A DNA stretch of 64,000 bases. Origin: Natrinema pellirubrum DSM 15624. GTDB taxonomy: Archaea > Halobacteriota > Halobacteria > Halobacteriales > Natrialbaceae. This document shows positions 35,439 to 43,992 of the stretch, piece after piece. A program made the translations under genes and the position numbers. How positions within the stretch are numbered: position 1 is the first letter of the stretch; every line of letters begins with the position of its first letter. The notes under the pieces were generated by a model that ran no database searches, had not been told where the DNA came from, and saw only the letters and a list, made by a program, of their open reading frames with translations. The stretch is from contig NC_019962.1 of the NCBI RefSeq assembly GCF_000230735.2, forward strand, positions 682,001-746,000. The letters run 5' to 3'.

Positions 35439-36640
35439 TCCGACTCGCCGGCCGCAGCGGGGTTCGTCACGGTCGGCTCCGTCCGAACGACCTGGACGAG
35501 GAATCCGGCCGCGATCGTGACGACGGCGGCCAGAAACAGCCACGATGTGCGGTAGCCCACCGTGTCGGCCAGATAGCCGAACGCGGGCGGGGCGACGAGT
35601 GCGCCGCTCGTCAACGCGAGTTGGCCGCCGGCGGTCGCACCGCCCATCTCGTCGGCGCGGACGAGCGTCGCCATGACGGAGTAGTAGACGCCGGTGTAGC
35701 CGAGGACGAAAAAACCGAGGACCGAGAAGGCGATCGCGGCGCCGCGTTCGCTCGTCGTCGACGCGACGACGACGAACATGACGGCGCTGCCGATCGATTG
35801 GGCGATCAGCAGCGAGCCGATCCTGATCCGGGGCTCCCCGGGGAGGGCGTCGCTCAGCCACCCGGTCAGCACGCGACCCACACTGCCGAACAACTGGACG
35901 AGTGCGAGGACGACCCCGCCGAACGCGACGGACGCGCCGACGGACTCCTCGACGTAGAGAACGGTGTAGCCCGTCGTCGTGAACAGGGCCGCTCCGAGAA
36001 AGAGCCCAGCAACGATCAACGAGCGGTATGCCCGATTCGAGAGCAGTTTGCGGAAGTCCGGATAGCCGGGCTCGTCCCCCTCGCTGTCGCTCGCGTAAAG
36101 CCGATAGAAGGCGACGGCGACGAGCAGTCCAACGGCGGCGGCGACGAGAAAGCCAGCCTGCCAGAACAGCGCGCCCGCGAGCCCGGTGACCAGCAGGGCG
36201 CTGATGCCGCTGCCACCGGTGACGCCGACCTGCTTGATCCCCATCGCGAGGTTCTGGCGCCCGGGGTCGATGTTGTCGAAGACGGCCTTGTTCGTCCCCG
36301 GAATCGCGGTGCCGTACAGCGACCCGAGAACGAACACCGCCGCGAGCAGCAATGCATAGGTGGGCGCACCCGCGACCAGCAGCGTCCCCGTCGCGAGTCC
36401 CAACAGGCCAAGCGTCAGCGTCGTCCGCTCGCCGAACCGGTCGGTCAGGGCACCGAGGGGCAACAGGAAGACGGCGTAGCCGAGGGTAAGTGCCGTGACG
36501 ACGACCCCGACCGAAAACCGGGAGAGGCCGAAGGCGGTCCGGAAGAACGGCGTTGCCGCGAAGATCGTATAGTAACAGATACTTGCCGAGATCTGCCACG
36601 TCGTGACCAACAGGACGGTCCGCCAGTCCGATCGCTCCAT
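35435..36640 (-). CDS. Major facilitator superfamily transporter (NNP/OFA-like)
   Basis: A 401-residue protein starting MERSDWRTVLLVTT, with about 12 helices. The loop 2-3 signature is GALTDRFGERTTL near 57-69, and a GWLSDALPGEPR loop near 274-285 mirrors it. The central loop is YASDSEGDEPGYPDFRKLL. The IPGTNKAVFDNIDPGRQNLAMGIKQVG segment near 107 resembles nitrate/oxalate-formate-type MFS. Longer upstream readings are shadows. Its stop overlaps the VOC gene. Substrate unknown. Confidence 0.85.
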   Translation of the reverse strand: MERSDWRTVLLVTTWQISASICYYTIFAATPFFRTAFGLSRFSVGVVVTALTLGYAVFLLPLGALTDRFGERTTLTLGLLGLATGTLLVAGAPTYALLLAAVFVLGSLYGTAIPGTNKAVFDNIDPGRQNLAMGIKQVGVTGGSGISALLVTGLAGALFWQAGFLVAAAVGLLVAVAFYRLYASDSEGDEPGYPDFRKLLSNRAYRSLIVAGLFLGAALFTTTGYTVLYVEESVGASVAFGGVVLALVQLFGSVGRVLTGWLSDALPGEPRIRIGSLLIAQSIGSAVMFVVVASTTSERGAAIAFSVLGFFVLGYTGVYYSVMATLVRADEMGGATAGGQLALTSGALVAPPAFGYLADTVGYRTSWLFLAAVVTIAAGFLVQVVRTEPTVTNPAAAGESD

Positions 36641-36943
36641 CCGCGGTACCCTTTGCAGAGGGGTTCGAAAAACGTGGCGGCGACGGTGTCCCCTGCCGAA
36701 TCGATTGCGTGCGTCGCCGACCCTGACGGGGCCGGCGGTGGCTCGACCCGGGCGCTCGAGCGAACCCCACGAAAGACAATTATAGTAATCGGTGGGGCAT
36801 TCGACTGACTGTCTGTTCGTTCGATGTCGAAAACGCCACCCGGACGTGTTCGTGATACCGGCAAAATGCGGACATCCGACGTGCCGAGTGCCGGCACCGA
36901 CTAAACGATAATACTTTTCCATTGGCGTCCGAAATCCCTGAGT
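36641..36943. other. Divergent promoter region between an MFS gene and citZ
   Basis: 303 bases with no gene I accept. ATAATACTT at about 36909-36917 lies about 30 bases before the citZ ATG at 36944 and is the likely TATA box. An ATTATAG at about 36779-36786 on the other side may drive something on either strand. No operator or hairpin stands out. Confidence 0.4.
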
Positions 36944-38092
36944 ATGTCTGACGACCTCAAGAAAGGGCTCGAGGGCGTGTTGGTTGCCGAATCGGAGCTC
37001 AGCTCGATCGACGGTGATGCGGGCCGGCTGATCTATCGCGGCTACACCATCGAGGATCTGGCTCGCGGCGCGAGCTACGAGGAGGTCCTCTATCTGCTCT
37101 GGAACGGTCATCTCCCGACCGAGGACGAACTCGAGCCGTTTATCGAGGCCCTGCTCGAGGAACGCGAGGTCGACGACGACGTCCTCGACACGATGGAGCG
37201 GTTGGCCGCGGCCGGCGAGCGGCCGATGGCCGCGCTGCGGACCGCCGTCTCGATGTTTTCGGCCTACGAACCCGAGGACGACGCCGATCCCGAGGATCTC
37301 GACGCGACGCTCCGGAAGGGTCGTCGCATCACGGCCAAGATTCCGACCGCACTCGCGGCGTTCGAACGCTACCGGCAGGGCGAGGAGCCGATCGATCCCA
37401 ACCCCGATCTGGGGCTGGCAGCGAACTTCCTCTACATGCTGACCGGCGAGGAACCGGACGACGTCGCCGCCGAAACCTTCGATCAGGCGCTGATCCTCCA
37501 CGCCGATCACGGGCTCAACGCCTCGACGTTTACCTCGATGGTCATCGGCTCGACGATGGCCGACATCTACAGCGCCGTCACCGGCGGCATCAGCGCCCTC
37601 TCGGGGCCGCTTCACGGCGGTGCGAACCAGGACGTCATGGAAGTCCTCATCGAGATCGACGAGAGCGACCTCGACCACCGCGAGTGGGTCGAGCAGGCGA
37701 CCGCCGAAGGCCGGCGCATTCCCGGCTTCGGCCACCGTGTCTACAACGTCAAGGACCCCCGCGCGAAGATCCTCCAGGAACGCAGCAAGGAACTCGCCGA
37801 GACCGGTGAGGACAAGTGGTACAACTACACCACGACGATCGAGCAGTTCCTCACCGAGGAGAAGGGCCTCGTCGAGAAGGGGATCGCCCCGAACGTCGAC
37901 TTCTACTCCGGCTCGGTCTACTACCAGCTTGGCATCCCGATCGACATGTACACGCCCATCTTCGCGATGAGCCGCGTCGGCGGCTGGATCGCCCACGTCC
38001 TCGAGTACCAGGCGGAAAACCGCCTCATCCGACCGCGCGCCCGCTACACCGGCCCGCAGGATCAGGCGTTCGTCCCGCTCGAGGAACGGTAA
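36944..38092 (+). CDS. citZ: Citrate synthase
   Basis: A 382-residue type-II-like citrate synthase, condensing acetyl-CoA with oxaloacetate at the entry of the TCA cycle. Key residues are in GPLHGGANQDVM (catalytic His near 225), GFGHRVYNVKDPRA (His near 264) and NVDFYSGSVYY (Asp near 316). The N-terminal GLEGVLVAESELSSIDGDAGRLIYRGY signature is typical of archaeal and Gram-positive enzymes. It is monocistronic and its length is normal. A TATA-like box sits 27-35 bases upstream. Confidence 0.95.
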   Translation: MSDDLKKGLEGVLVAESELSSIDGDAGRLIYRGYTIEDLARGASYEEVLYLLWNGHLPTEDELEPFIEALLEEREVDDDVLDTMERLAAAGERPMAALRTAVSMFSAYEPEDDADPEDLDATLRKGRRITAKIPTALAAFERYRQGEEPIDPNPDLGLAANFLYMLTGEEPDDVAAETFDQALILHADHGLNASTFTSMVIGSTMADIYSAVTGGISALSGPLHGGANQDVMEVLIEIDESDLDHREWVEQATAEGRRIPGFGHRVYNVKDPRAKILQERSKELAETGEDKWYNYTTTIEQFLTEEKGLVEKGIAPNVDFYSGSVYYQLGIPIDMYTPIFAMSRVGGWIAHVLEYQAENRLIRPRARYTGPQDQAFVPLEER

Positions 38093-38147
38093 CGGCCGCG
38101 AGTCGTTTCGGTTCGGGTTCGATCGCGCGCGAACGTTTTCGGCGGAT

Positions 38148-38492
38148 TCAGTACCGATCGCTCAGTTCTCGGACCAGCACGGAGACCCCGATCAGCGATG
38201 TCAGCAAGAGGGTGAGATTGAACGCGGCGTGGACGAGCGGCCGGTACTTGGGATCGACCCAGAGGTCGATGGCGTCGGTCACGCTGCCGTAGAACCGGAC
38301 GAGCGCGACGACCGCGACCACCGAACAGACGGCGAGCCCGCCCCAGACGAGGTATCGCCGGATCGTCGCCGAACGCGGATCGAGCCCGTCGTCCGAATCG
38401 GCGGTCGGCGGGGCATCGTCCGTTTCATCGTGGTACTGGTCGTCCGGCGGTGCCTCGAGCGTCGTTTCGGCGTCGGTCGATGTCTCGGTCAT
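38148..38492 (-). CDS. Small membrane protein, partner of the PGF-CTERM protein
   Basis: A 114-residue protein. The N-terminal 45 residues are acidic and Thr/Asp-rich (cytosolic). Hydrophobic segments are at about 50-71 and 88-106, so it is a two-pass membrane protein. Its ATG overlaps the stop of the gene at 38489-39556 (ATGA), so the two are co-translated. I infer a structural or processing role with that surface protein. No family recognised. Confidence 0.7.
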   Translation of the reverse strand: MTETSTDAETTLEAPPDDQYHDETDDAPPTADSDDGLDPRSATIRRYLVWGGLAVCSVVAVVALVRFYGSVTDAIDLWVDPKYRPLVHAAFNLTLLLTSLIGVSVLVRELSDRY

Positions 38493-39556
38493 TGGAACCT
38501 CCGTGCGAGGGCGATCGTCGCGAGGACGGCGGCCGCGGTGACGGCGATCCCGAAGCCGGGCGTGCCGTCGTCGCTTCCGTCTTCGCCGTCCTCGCCGTCG
38601 GCGTCGTCGTCCGCGCCGTACCCGTCACTGCCATCGTCCGCGCCGGTCGGGCCGCCGGCGAAGTCGCTCACCTCGAGCCCGCTGTCCGTCGCCGTCTCGT
38701 TGACCGACAGCGATCCCGGACCGAGGTTGGCGACCGAGCGGTCCGTGCCGACGATCGTGCCGTCCCGCCACAGCACCGCGTCGAGGTAGTAGTCGTATTC
38801 GGCCGGGACGGTGAGTTCGGCGGTCGGCGACGCGGTCTTTCCTGGCTCGATCGTCGACAGGTCGACGGTCGCCGCGTCGGCGACGACGTTCGACCCCGAC
38901 TGCCGGGCGACGACCTCGAGTTCGAGATCGGATTCGGGGTCGTCACCGGTGTTGGTAAGGTAGCTCTCGACCGCGAGCGTCGCCCGCTCGTCGGTGGTCG
39001 ACTCGATCGAGTAGCCGATCGCGGGCACGTCCGCGAGACTCCCGCCGGCCTCGCCGCCGAACCGGTGGAACTCGACGTCGGTGTCGGCGTAGTCCGGAGT
39101 CAGCGAGCCGACGCCCTCGACGGTGTGGCTCGTCGACTCGGTCCGGTTGCCGTCCCGGTAGACCAGCGTCTCGATCTCGTAGCCGCTCTCCCGGGGGACG
39201 GCGACCGAACTCGAGACGACGCGTTCGGACTCCTCGTCGAGCCGGCCGACCTCGCGTTCGGTCGTCGCCTCGACGAGGCCGCTCTCCGTATCGATCGCTC
39301 GGTGGACGACGGTGACGTTTTCGACTGGCCCGCCGCGGTGATCGAGATACGTATCGACCGCCAGCGTCGCCGTGCCGCCGGTGACGCTGTCGGCGCTGAT
39401 CGTCAACTCCGTCAGCGAGACGTGGCCGGCGGGTTCGACGTCGCTGGCCGTCTCGGACGCCGCTGGATCGGACACCGCGCCGGCGAGAGCGAGCGTCGTG
39501 AGCGCCCCGAGGACGACCACGAGCGTCGCGACGGCGAGGAGGGACTCGCGGTTCAT
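38489..39556 (-). CDS. Secreted surface protein with PGF-CTERM-like anchor
   Basis: A 355-residue protein. An N-terminal hydrophobic signal (residues 5-26) precedes a repeated beta-sandwich region: two related units, about 40-165 and 170-300, each with a TATLAVDTYLDH / RATLAVESYLTN strand pair. The C-terminus is an Asp/Gly-rich linker and then TPGFGIAVTAAAVLATIALARR. A PGF motif followed by a helix and Arg residues is the archaeosortase A sorting signal, so it should be lipid-anchored. CTTATAC about 25-30 bases upstream (minus strand, near 39580-39587) is the TATA box. Confidence 0.82.
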   Translation of the reverse strand: MNRESLLAVATLVVVLGALTTLALAGAVSDPAASETASDVEPAGHVSLTELTISADSVTGGTATLAVDTYLDHRGGPVENVTVVHRAIDTESGLVEATTEREVGRLDEESERVVSSSVAVPRESGYEIETLVYRDGNRTESTSHTVEGVGSLTPDYADTDVEFHRFGGEAGGSLADVPAIGYSIESTTDERATLAVESYLTNTGDDPESDLELEVVARQSGSNVVADAATVDLSTIEPGKTASPTAELTVPAEYDYYLDAVLWRDGTIVGTDRSVANLGPGSLSVNETATDSGLEVSDFAGGPTGADDGSDGYGADDDADGEDGEDGSDDGTPGFGIAVTAAAVLATIALARRFQ

Positions 39557-39675
39557 GCCCGAACGGTCCGATCAGTTGTATAAGTGCTTTGTGTAATTTG
39601 AGGTGAACGTCCCGCGAGACGATCGTCCCCGTCCCAGGCGGTACGTGCAAGTCCTTCGAGGCCGAACCGCAGCCC

Positions 39676-40149
39676 GTGACGGTCTTCGTCTACGGGACGC
39701 TGACCGACCCCGAACGGGTGGCATCCGTCCTCGAGACGACGCCCGCGGCGGCAACCCGGCTGTTCGTCGGCCACGCGACGCTCGAGGGACTTCAGCGGGT
39801 CGACGGCCGGTATCCGACGCTCGTTCCCGGCGGCAGCGTCGACGGTCGGTTGCTCGCGGTCGACGATGCGACCCTCGAGCGACTCGACCGATACGAGGGT
39901 GTCGACGGCGGGCTGTACGTCCGGGTCGCAGTCCCGAACGTTGACGCCGACGGTGATCGGCGGGACGGCTCGAGTGTCGCGTCGGATCGGGTGACCGCCG
40001 CCGACGCGACGCCCGAGCGGTCGTGGGTGTACGTCGGCGACCCGGCACGACTCGCGGTCGACGTGACTTGGCCCGGGGACGGCCCGTTCGCCGACCGCGT
40101 TCGCCGGCTCGTTTCGCGGGCTGATATCGTCGTGCGGAACCGCGAATGA
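39676..40149 (+). CDS. Gamma-glutamylcyclotransferase-fold protein (AIG2-like)
   Basis: A 157-residue protein of the GGCT fold. The opening MTVFVYGTLTDP (YGTL at residues 6-9) is the substrate-binding loop, followed by LDRYEGVDGGLYVRVAV near 74-90, where the conserved Glu (E78) is the catalytic acid/base in the family. A polar insert (DADGDRRDGSSVASD) near 95-110 is unusual. Such proteins form 5-oxoproline from gamma-glutamyl compounds or related products. GTG start at 39676. Confidence 0.8.
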   Translation: MTVFVYGTLTDPERVASVLETTPAAATRLFVGHATLEGLQRVDGRYPTLVPGGSVDGRLLAVDDATLERLDRYEGVDGGLYVRVAVPNVDADGDRRDGSSVASDRVTAADATPERSWVYVGDPARLAVDVTWPGDGPFADRVRRLVSRADIVVRNRE

Positions 40150-40227
40150 CACCCGTCGTCCTTCCGTCTGACGCGGTGATTAACCCGCCGCCCTCGTGTG
40201 GTTTCACTTTCACTGCGGGTGCATGAG

Positions 40228-40398
40228 ATTTATATGGTCACGGTCCCCTTCTCCAGTCGCACGTCACACGCCGTGCATTCCCTGTATTCCCTGTCGTGTT
40301 GCCCGACTGGCAACACATCCTGTTGGGGGTGGGCGGGCCCCACGGGCTCCCCGTTCCCTGACAGAAATCCTTACACTCCACGTCCCGTAGTCGGGGGT
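40228..40398 (+). promoter_or_regulatory. Long structured 5' leader of ilvA
   Basis: A TTTATAT element lies near 40229-40236. If used, it gives a leader of about 140 bases before the ilvA ATG at 40399, long for a haloarchaeon. Inside is a 9-base tandem repeat (ATTCCCTGT twice) near 40277-40294, and just after it the perfect 8-bp hairpin GTGTTGCC (40296-40303), loop CGACT, GGCAACAC (40309-40316). A GC-rich stretch with a weaker GTGGG/CCCAC stem follows near 40329-40345. A regulatory leader is inferred. Confidence 0.4.
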
Positions 40399-41610
40399 AT
40401 GCTCGAACTCTCGGATATTCTCGAGGCACGCGAGCGGGTCCGGGAAACCTCCCGGCACACGCCGCTCGAACACTCACACACGTATTCGTCGATGACCGGA
40501 GCCGACGTCCGGCTGAAACTGGAGAACTTCCAGCGGACCGGCTCGTTCAAGATCCGCGGGGCGACAAACCGGATCGCGACTCTCTCAGAGGACCAGAAAG
40601 ATGCGGGCGTCGTCACCGCCAGCGCGGGCAATCACGCGCAGGGCGTCGCGCTGGCAGCCACCAGGTCCGGCGTCGACTCGAAGATCGTCATGCCCGAACA
40701 CGCGCCGATTTCGAAAGTCAAAGCGACCAAGAGCTACGGCGCGGAGGTCGTCCTCGCGGGCCAGGACTACAACGAGGCCGCCGAACGCGCCCACGAGATC
40801 GAACGCGAGGAAAGCCGCACCTACGTCCACGCCTTCGACGACGAGGACGTCATGGCCGGCCAGGGCACCATCGGCCTCGAGATCATCGACGACTGTCCCG
40901 ACGTCGAAACCGTCGTCGTTCCGATCGGCGGCGGCGGACTCATCAGTGGAATCGCGACTGCGATCAAGGAGCAACAGCCCGAGGCCCGCGTGATCGGCGT
41001 CCAGGCCGATGGGGCCTCTAGCGCCGCGAAGTCCCTCGAGAAGGGCGAGCGGGTCTCGCTCGACGGCGTCGATACCATCGCCGACGGGATCGCGACCCGC
41101 AGCGTCGGCGAGCAGACCTTCCCCCACATTCAGGAGTACGTCGACGAGGTCGTCACCGTCTCCGACCCCGAGATCGCCGTCGCCCTGGTCTACCTGCTCG
41201 AGCGCTCGAAGACGGTGGTCGAGGGCGCGGGCGCGGTGGCGCTCGCCGCGGTGTTGTTCGAGAAGTTCGACTACGCCGAGGACGAGGTCATCGTCCCCGC
41301 GCTCTGTGGGGGCAACATCGACCTCAATACCCTGACCAACGTCATCGTCCGCGGCCTCGTCGAGACCGGCCGCTACCTGAAGATCCGGACCGTGCTGAAA
41401 GACCGCCCGGGCGCGCTCGAGGACCTCCTCGACGTCTTCACCGCCCACCGGGCGAACATCTACGCGATCCACCACGACCGGACCTCCCGCGAGGTCGAGA
41501 TGAGCGATACCGAAGTCGAGATCGAACTCGAGATGCGCGGTCCCGACCACGTCGACGCGTTCCTGTCGGCGCTGCGGGACGCGGGCTACGAAGTCGACGT
41601 GCTGGCCTAA
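40399..41610 (+). CDS. ilvA: Threonine ammonia-lyase (threonine deaminase)
   Basis: A 403-residue PLP enzyme converting L-threonine to 2-oxobutanoate and ammonia, the first step of isoleucine synthesis. The PLP lysine is K51 in GSFKIRGA, and the phosphate-binding loop is GGGGL near 177. The C-terminal 75 residues (from about 325) form a single ACT-like domain (TVLKDRPGALEDLLDVF). That layout is the short, tdcB/CTN1-type form. Downstream ridA removes the reactive enamine by-product. ATG at 40399; a longer frame has no conserved N-terminus. Confidence 0.93.
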   Translation: MLELSDILEARERVRETSRHTPLEHSHTYSSMTGADVRLKLENFQRTGSFKIRGATNRIATLSEDQKDAGVVTASAGNHAQGVALAATRSGVDSKIVMPEHAPISKVKATKSYGAEVVLAGQDYNEAAERAHEIEREESRTYVHAFDDEDVMAGQGTIGLEIIDDCPDVETVVVPIGGGGLISGIATAIKEQQPEARVIGVQADGASSAAKSLEKGERVSLDGVDTIADGIATRSVGEQTFPHIQEYVDEVVTVSDPEIAVALVYLLERSKTVVEGAGAVALAAVLFEKFDYAEDEVIVPALCGGNIDLNTLTNVIVRGLVETGRYLKIRTVLKDRPGALEDLLDVFTAHRANIYAIHHDRTSREVEMSDTEVEIELEMRGPDHVDAFLSALRDAGYEVDVLA

Positions 41611-41673
41611 ATCGTTCGCGCCGGTATGCGTATATGAATGAATTTATATATTATGAATATATAGTAAGATTAC

Positions 41674-42873
41674 ATGATTGGTGGGGGAAGCCGACGACAG
41701 TACATATTCAAAGCCGGATCAGCTAGTATAGCAGCCATTGCTGGTTGTATTTCGGACGACAATGACGATTCCGACATCGAAAATAATGGGTCTGGAACTA
41801 ATACGTGGCCGATGTTTCAGTATGATACGAGAAATACTGGACAGAATCCGAATCTAACTGCGCCATCTTCAACCGTAGAGGAAGAACCCGTGTTCGAAGC
41901 TGACGGGAGCCTTATGACTCCAGTGATCGGTAACAAAACGGCGTATTTCGGAAGCTCGGCCGGTCTTCTCTATGCCGTCGATACCGAGACCGGGACGGAG
42001 AGCTGGTACGCCGATGTCGATGAACCGATCAATGCTGTTCCTGCAGTGGCTGACAGCACGATTATTGTCGGCTCTGGTGAACAGTACGGCGATGCAGGGA
42101 ACGTCTATACATTCGATACGAGCGATGGAACGCAACGGTGGAAGTACGACGATGGACGGTTAGCTTCGATAATGGCCGTTAACGACGGAACCGCGTACTT
42201 CGGGACGGGAGAGCAAGGGGAAGTTCACGCTGTCGACGTTGATTCCGGTACGAAAGAATGGAAATTCGATACAGGAGAGACGATAGTCGGCGCGGCCGTT
42301 TCAGACGGAATGGTATTCTTCGAGACACTACCTGATGAGGGGACGATCTATGCGCTTTCGGCTGATGATGGGGCTGTCGAATGGAAATCCTCGATCAATA
42401 CGGACACTCGCGTACCTACTGTCGGCGACGAAACCGTTTACGTGAGCGCGAATTCAGACCGGTTTGGTTCGGACTTGTACGCGCTCCAAGCATCTGATGG
42501 AACTGTGAGTTGGACCACCAGTCTTGAGAGCCGCATCGACTCGTATCCAGTTCTCGCTAATGACACACTCTATGCCGCAGCATCTGACACCCTGTATGCG
42601 ATTGATACTGACAACGGTGATCCCATCTGGAACTACGAAACGGGACGGGAGTACGTGAATGGAACCTACTCTGTAGGTGTTACTGATAATACGGTCTATT
42701 TTATCCTCTCTCTGGAGCCCGGACCGCCCGAGGCGATCCTGTACGCGCTTAAACCGGACGGAACAGAACGATGGACTGCGGAACTCGAGCATGGAAATAT
42801 ATTTGCGACGGCTCCTGCTGATGGTAAATTGTATCTCGCTAGCAGTGACGGAACACTGTATAAACTGAGCTAA
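41674..42873 (+). CDS. PQQ-like beta-propeller lipoprotein (AT-richer)
   Basis: A 399-residue protein. A twin-arginine motif (SRRQYIFKAG) and a lipobox ending in IAGC (C about 27) mark a Tat-exported lipoprotein. After an Asp/Asn-rich linker there are about eight short repeats of the form GxLYAVDTETGTESW, the PQQ-enzyme/BamB-like propeller blades. Codons are AT-richer than in the flanking genes, suggesting transfer. It interrupts the ilvA-ridA neighbourhood. TATATATT-like sequence about 25-30 bases upstream. Ligand unknown; a real PQQ enzyme is unlikely since no dehydrogenase motif is seen. Confidence 0.82.
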   Translation: MIGGGSRRQYIFKAGSASIAAIAGCISDDNDDSDIENNGSGTNTWPMFQYDTRNTGQNPNLTAPSSTVEEEPVFEADGSLMTPVIGNKTAYFGSSAGLLYAVDTETGTESWYADVDEPINAVPAVADSTIIVGSGEQYGDAGNVYTFDTSDGTQRWKYDDGRLASIMAVNDGTAYFGTGEQGEVHAVDVDSGTKEWKFDTGETIVGAAVSDGMVFFETLPDEGTIYALSADDGAVEWKSSINTDTRVPTVGDETVYVSANSDRFGSDLYALQASDGTVSWTTSLESRIDSYPVLANDTLYAAASDTLYAIDTDNGDPIWNYETGREYVNGTYSVGVTDNTVYFILSLEPGPPEAILYALKPDGTERWTAELEHGNIFATAPADGKLYLASSDGTLYKLS

Positions 42874-42990
42874 CGCACAGCCAGTCAGTACTTGTCGAGT
42901 ACAATACAGAGACTAATAGATAGTAGCCAATATTGGAATGTGTGTTTCTCCTCTCGTAGGGTTAAAGGATATCAAAAACACATATGACCC

Positions 42991-43371
42991 ATGAAACGCA
43001 TCACCGAGACCGACGACGCGCCCGCCGCAGTTGGGGCCTACAGTCAGGCGACCGACAACGGCTCGCTGCTGTTTACCGCCGGCCAGATCCCCATGACTGC
43101 CGACGGCGAACTGCTCGACGACGAACCCATCGCGGCCCAGACCGAGCAGGCGCTGTACAACCTCGACGCCGTCCTCGACGAGGCCGGCGGCGGCTACGAG
43201 GACGTCCTCAAGGTGACCGTCTTCCTCGAGGACATCGACGACTTCGACGCCATGAACGAGGCCTACGCCGACTACTTCGACGACGAACCGCCGGCCAGAA
43301 GCGCCGTCGAGGTCGCTGCCCTCCCCAAAGGTGTCGGGATCGAGATCGAAGCCGTCGCCGACCTCGAGTGA
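42991..43371 (+). CDS. ridA: RidA (YjgF/UK114) enamine deaminase
   Basis: A 126-residue RidA-family protein that hydrolyses reactive 2-aminoacrylate and related enamines made by threonine deaminase and other PLP enzymes. Motifs: AVGAYSQATDNGSLLFTAGQIP near 13-34, TEQALYNLDAVLDEAGGGYEDVLKVTVFLEDIDDF near 52-85, and ARSAVEVAALPKGVGIEIEAVA near 104-124, including the catalytic Arg105. A GTTAAAG box about 26 bases upstream. Its usual partner ilvA lies 1.4 kb upstream, separated by the AT-rich propeller gene. Confidence 0.93.
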   Translation: MKRITETDDAPAAVGAYSQATDNGSLLFTAGQIPMTADGELLDDEPIAAQTEQALYNLDAVLDEAGGGYEDVLKVTVFLEDIDDFDAMNEAYADYFDDEPPARSAVEVAALPKGVGIEIEAVADLE

Positions 43372-43387
43372 ACCCGGTGAGCGTCGC

Positions 43388-43651
43388 GTGAGCGGCTACC
43401 CGGCCGGAAAGATGGGAATCGGGCCGCGGACCAAGTCGGCGGTCCTGTGGGGGCTCGTCGGCGGACTGGCGTTTCTGGTCCTCGTCCAGGGGTATGCCCT
43501 GCTCGTGACACCGCTGGTCCCCATTACGGGCGCGCTGGCGCTGGCTCTGGGGGTCGGACTCGCCTCGGGGCTGGGTGCCTACCTGCTCGAGCCCCGGATC
43601 GCCGCGTGGTCGCTCGAGCGCGAGCGGGGCGACGGATCTCGTAAGGGTTAA
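43388..43651 (+). CDS. Small two-helix membrane protein (87 aa)
   Basis: An 87-residue protein starting at a GTG at 43388. After a short cytosolic start (MSGYPAGKMGIGPRTKSAVL) there are hydrophobic segments at about 20-40 and 46-68 and an amphipathic Arg/Glu-rich tail. The RTKSAVLWGLVGGLAFLVLV motif is a recurring feature of a small haloarchaeal membrane family. It follows ridA by 16 bases and is probably in the same transcript. Function unknown. Confidence 0.68.
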   Translation: MSGYPAGKMGIGPRTKSAVLWGLVGGLAFLVLVQGYALLVTPLVPITGALALALGVGLASGLGAYLLEPRIAAWSLERERGDGSRKG

Positions 43652-43678
43652 ACGAGGGACGCGGTTAGGATAGCGTGA

Positions 43679-43759
43679 GCCAGGATGGCCGAACGGTAAG
43701 GCGCACGCCTGGAAAGCGTGTTCCCTTTGGGATTCAGGGTTCAAATCCCTGTCCTGGCG
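43679..43759 (+). tRNA. tRNA-Ser(GGA)
   Basis: An 81-base class II tRNA with a 7-bp acceptor stem (GCCAGGA pairing with TCCTGGC). The anticodon loop CTGGAAA has the anticodon GGA (UCC codon), the T-arm reads GGTTCAAATCC, and there is a long variable arm with a stem (TTCCC...GGGAT). CCA is not encoded. Copies of its 3' end lie downstream. Confidence 0.93.
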
Positions 43760-43766
43760 TTTTCGT
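43739..43766 (+). repeat. tRNA-Ser 3'-end repeat, copy 1
   Basis: The 28 bases from the T-arm through the acceptor 3' end and eight bases beyond (GTTCAAATCC ... GTTTTCGT). They recur at 43888-43915 with one T/C difference. Such duplications of a tRNA 3' end are the usual trace of integrase att sites. Confidence 0.75.
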
Positions 43767-43832
43767 GATTTCATTTGCTACGAGCGACGCACAGCGGCGC
43801 GAGTAATCCAAAGTCACGCAACGGCACATACT

Positions 43833-43842
43833 GGATTTGAAC
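43833..43842 (-). repeat. Partial inverted copy of the tRNA-Ser T-arm
   Basis: GGATTTGAAC is the reverse complement of the T-arm core GTTCAAATCC. It lies between the two direct copies. Ten bases could occur by chance, but its location makes it notable. Confidence 0.4.
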
Positions 43843-43887
43843 ACGTCGCACGCGGCCGAGCGAAGTGAGGCCGATAGTCTCGCAACT

Positions 43888-43915
43888 GTTCAAATCCCTG
43901 TCCCGGCGTTTTCGT
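43888..43915 (+). repeat. tRNA-Ser 3'-end repeat, copy 2 (att-like)
   Basis: Direct repeat of 43739-43766: identical over 27 of 28 positions, beginning GTTCAAATCC and ending GGCGTTTTCGT. The difference is a C where the tRNA has T in TCCTGG. No element now lies between the copies (about 120 bases apart), so it looks like an empty or excised integration site. Confidence 0.7.
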
Positions 43916-43992
43916 TGACATCGACCGATGAGCGACGCGTCGCTGAGAGAGTCGCGAGCGAACGGCGGAAAACGGGTAGGGGTACCGGAGCG

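Noticed and set aside
40196-40390. 64-codon frame with a repeated Cys-Ile-Pro motif before ilvA
   Set aside because: The repeated motif follows from the 9-base tandem repeat; too weak to call an attenuator peptide with Ile codons.
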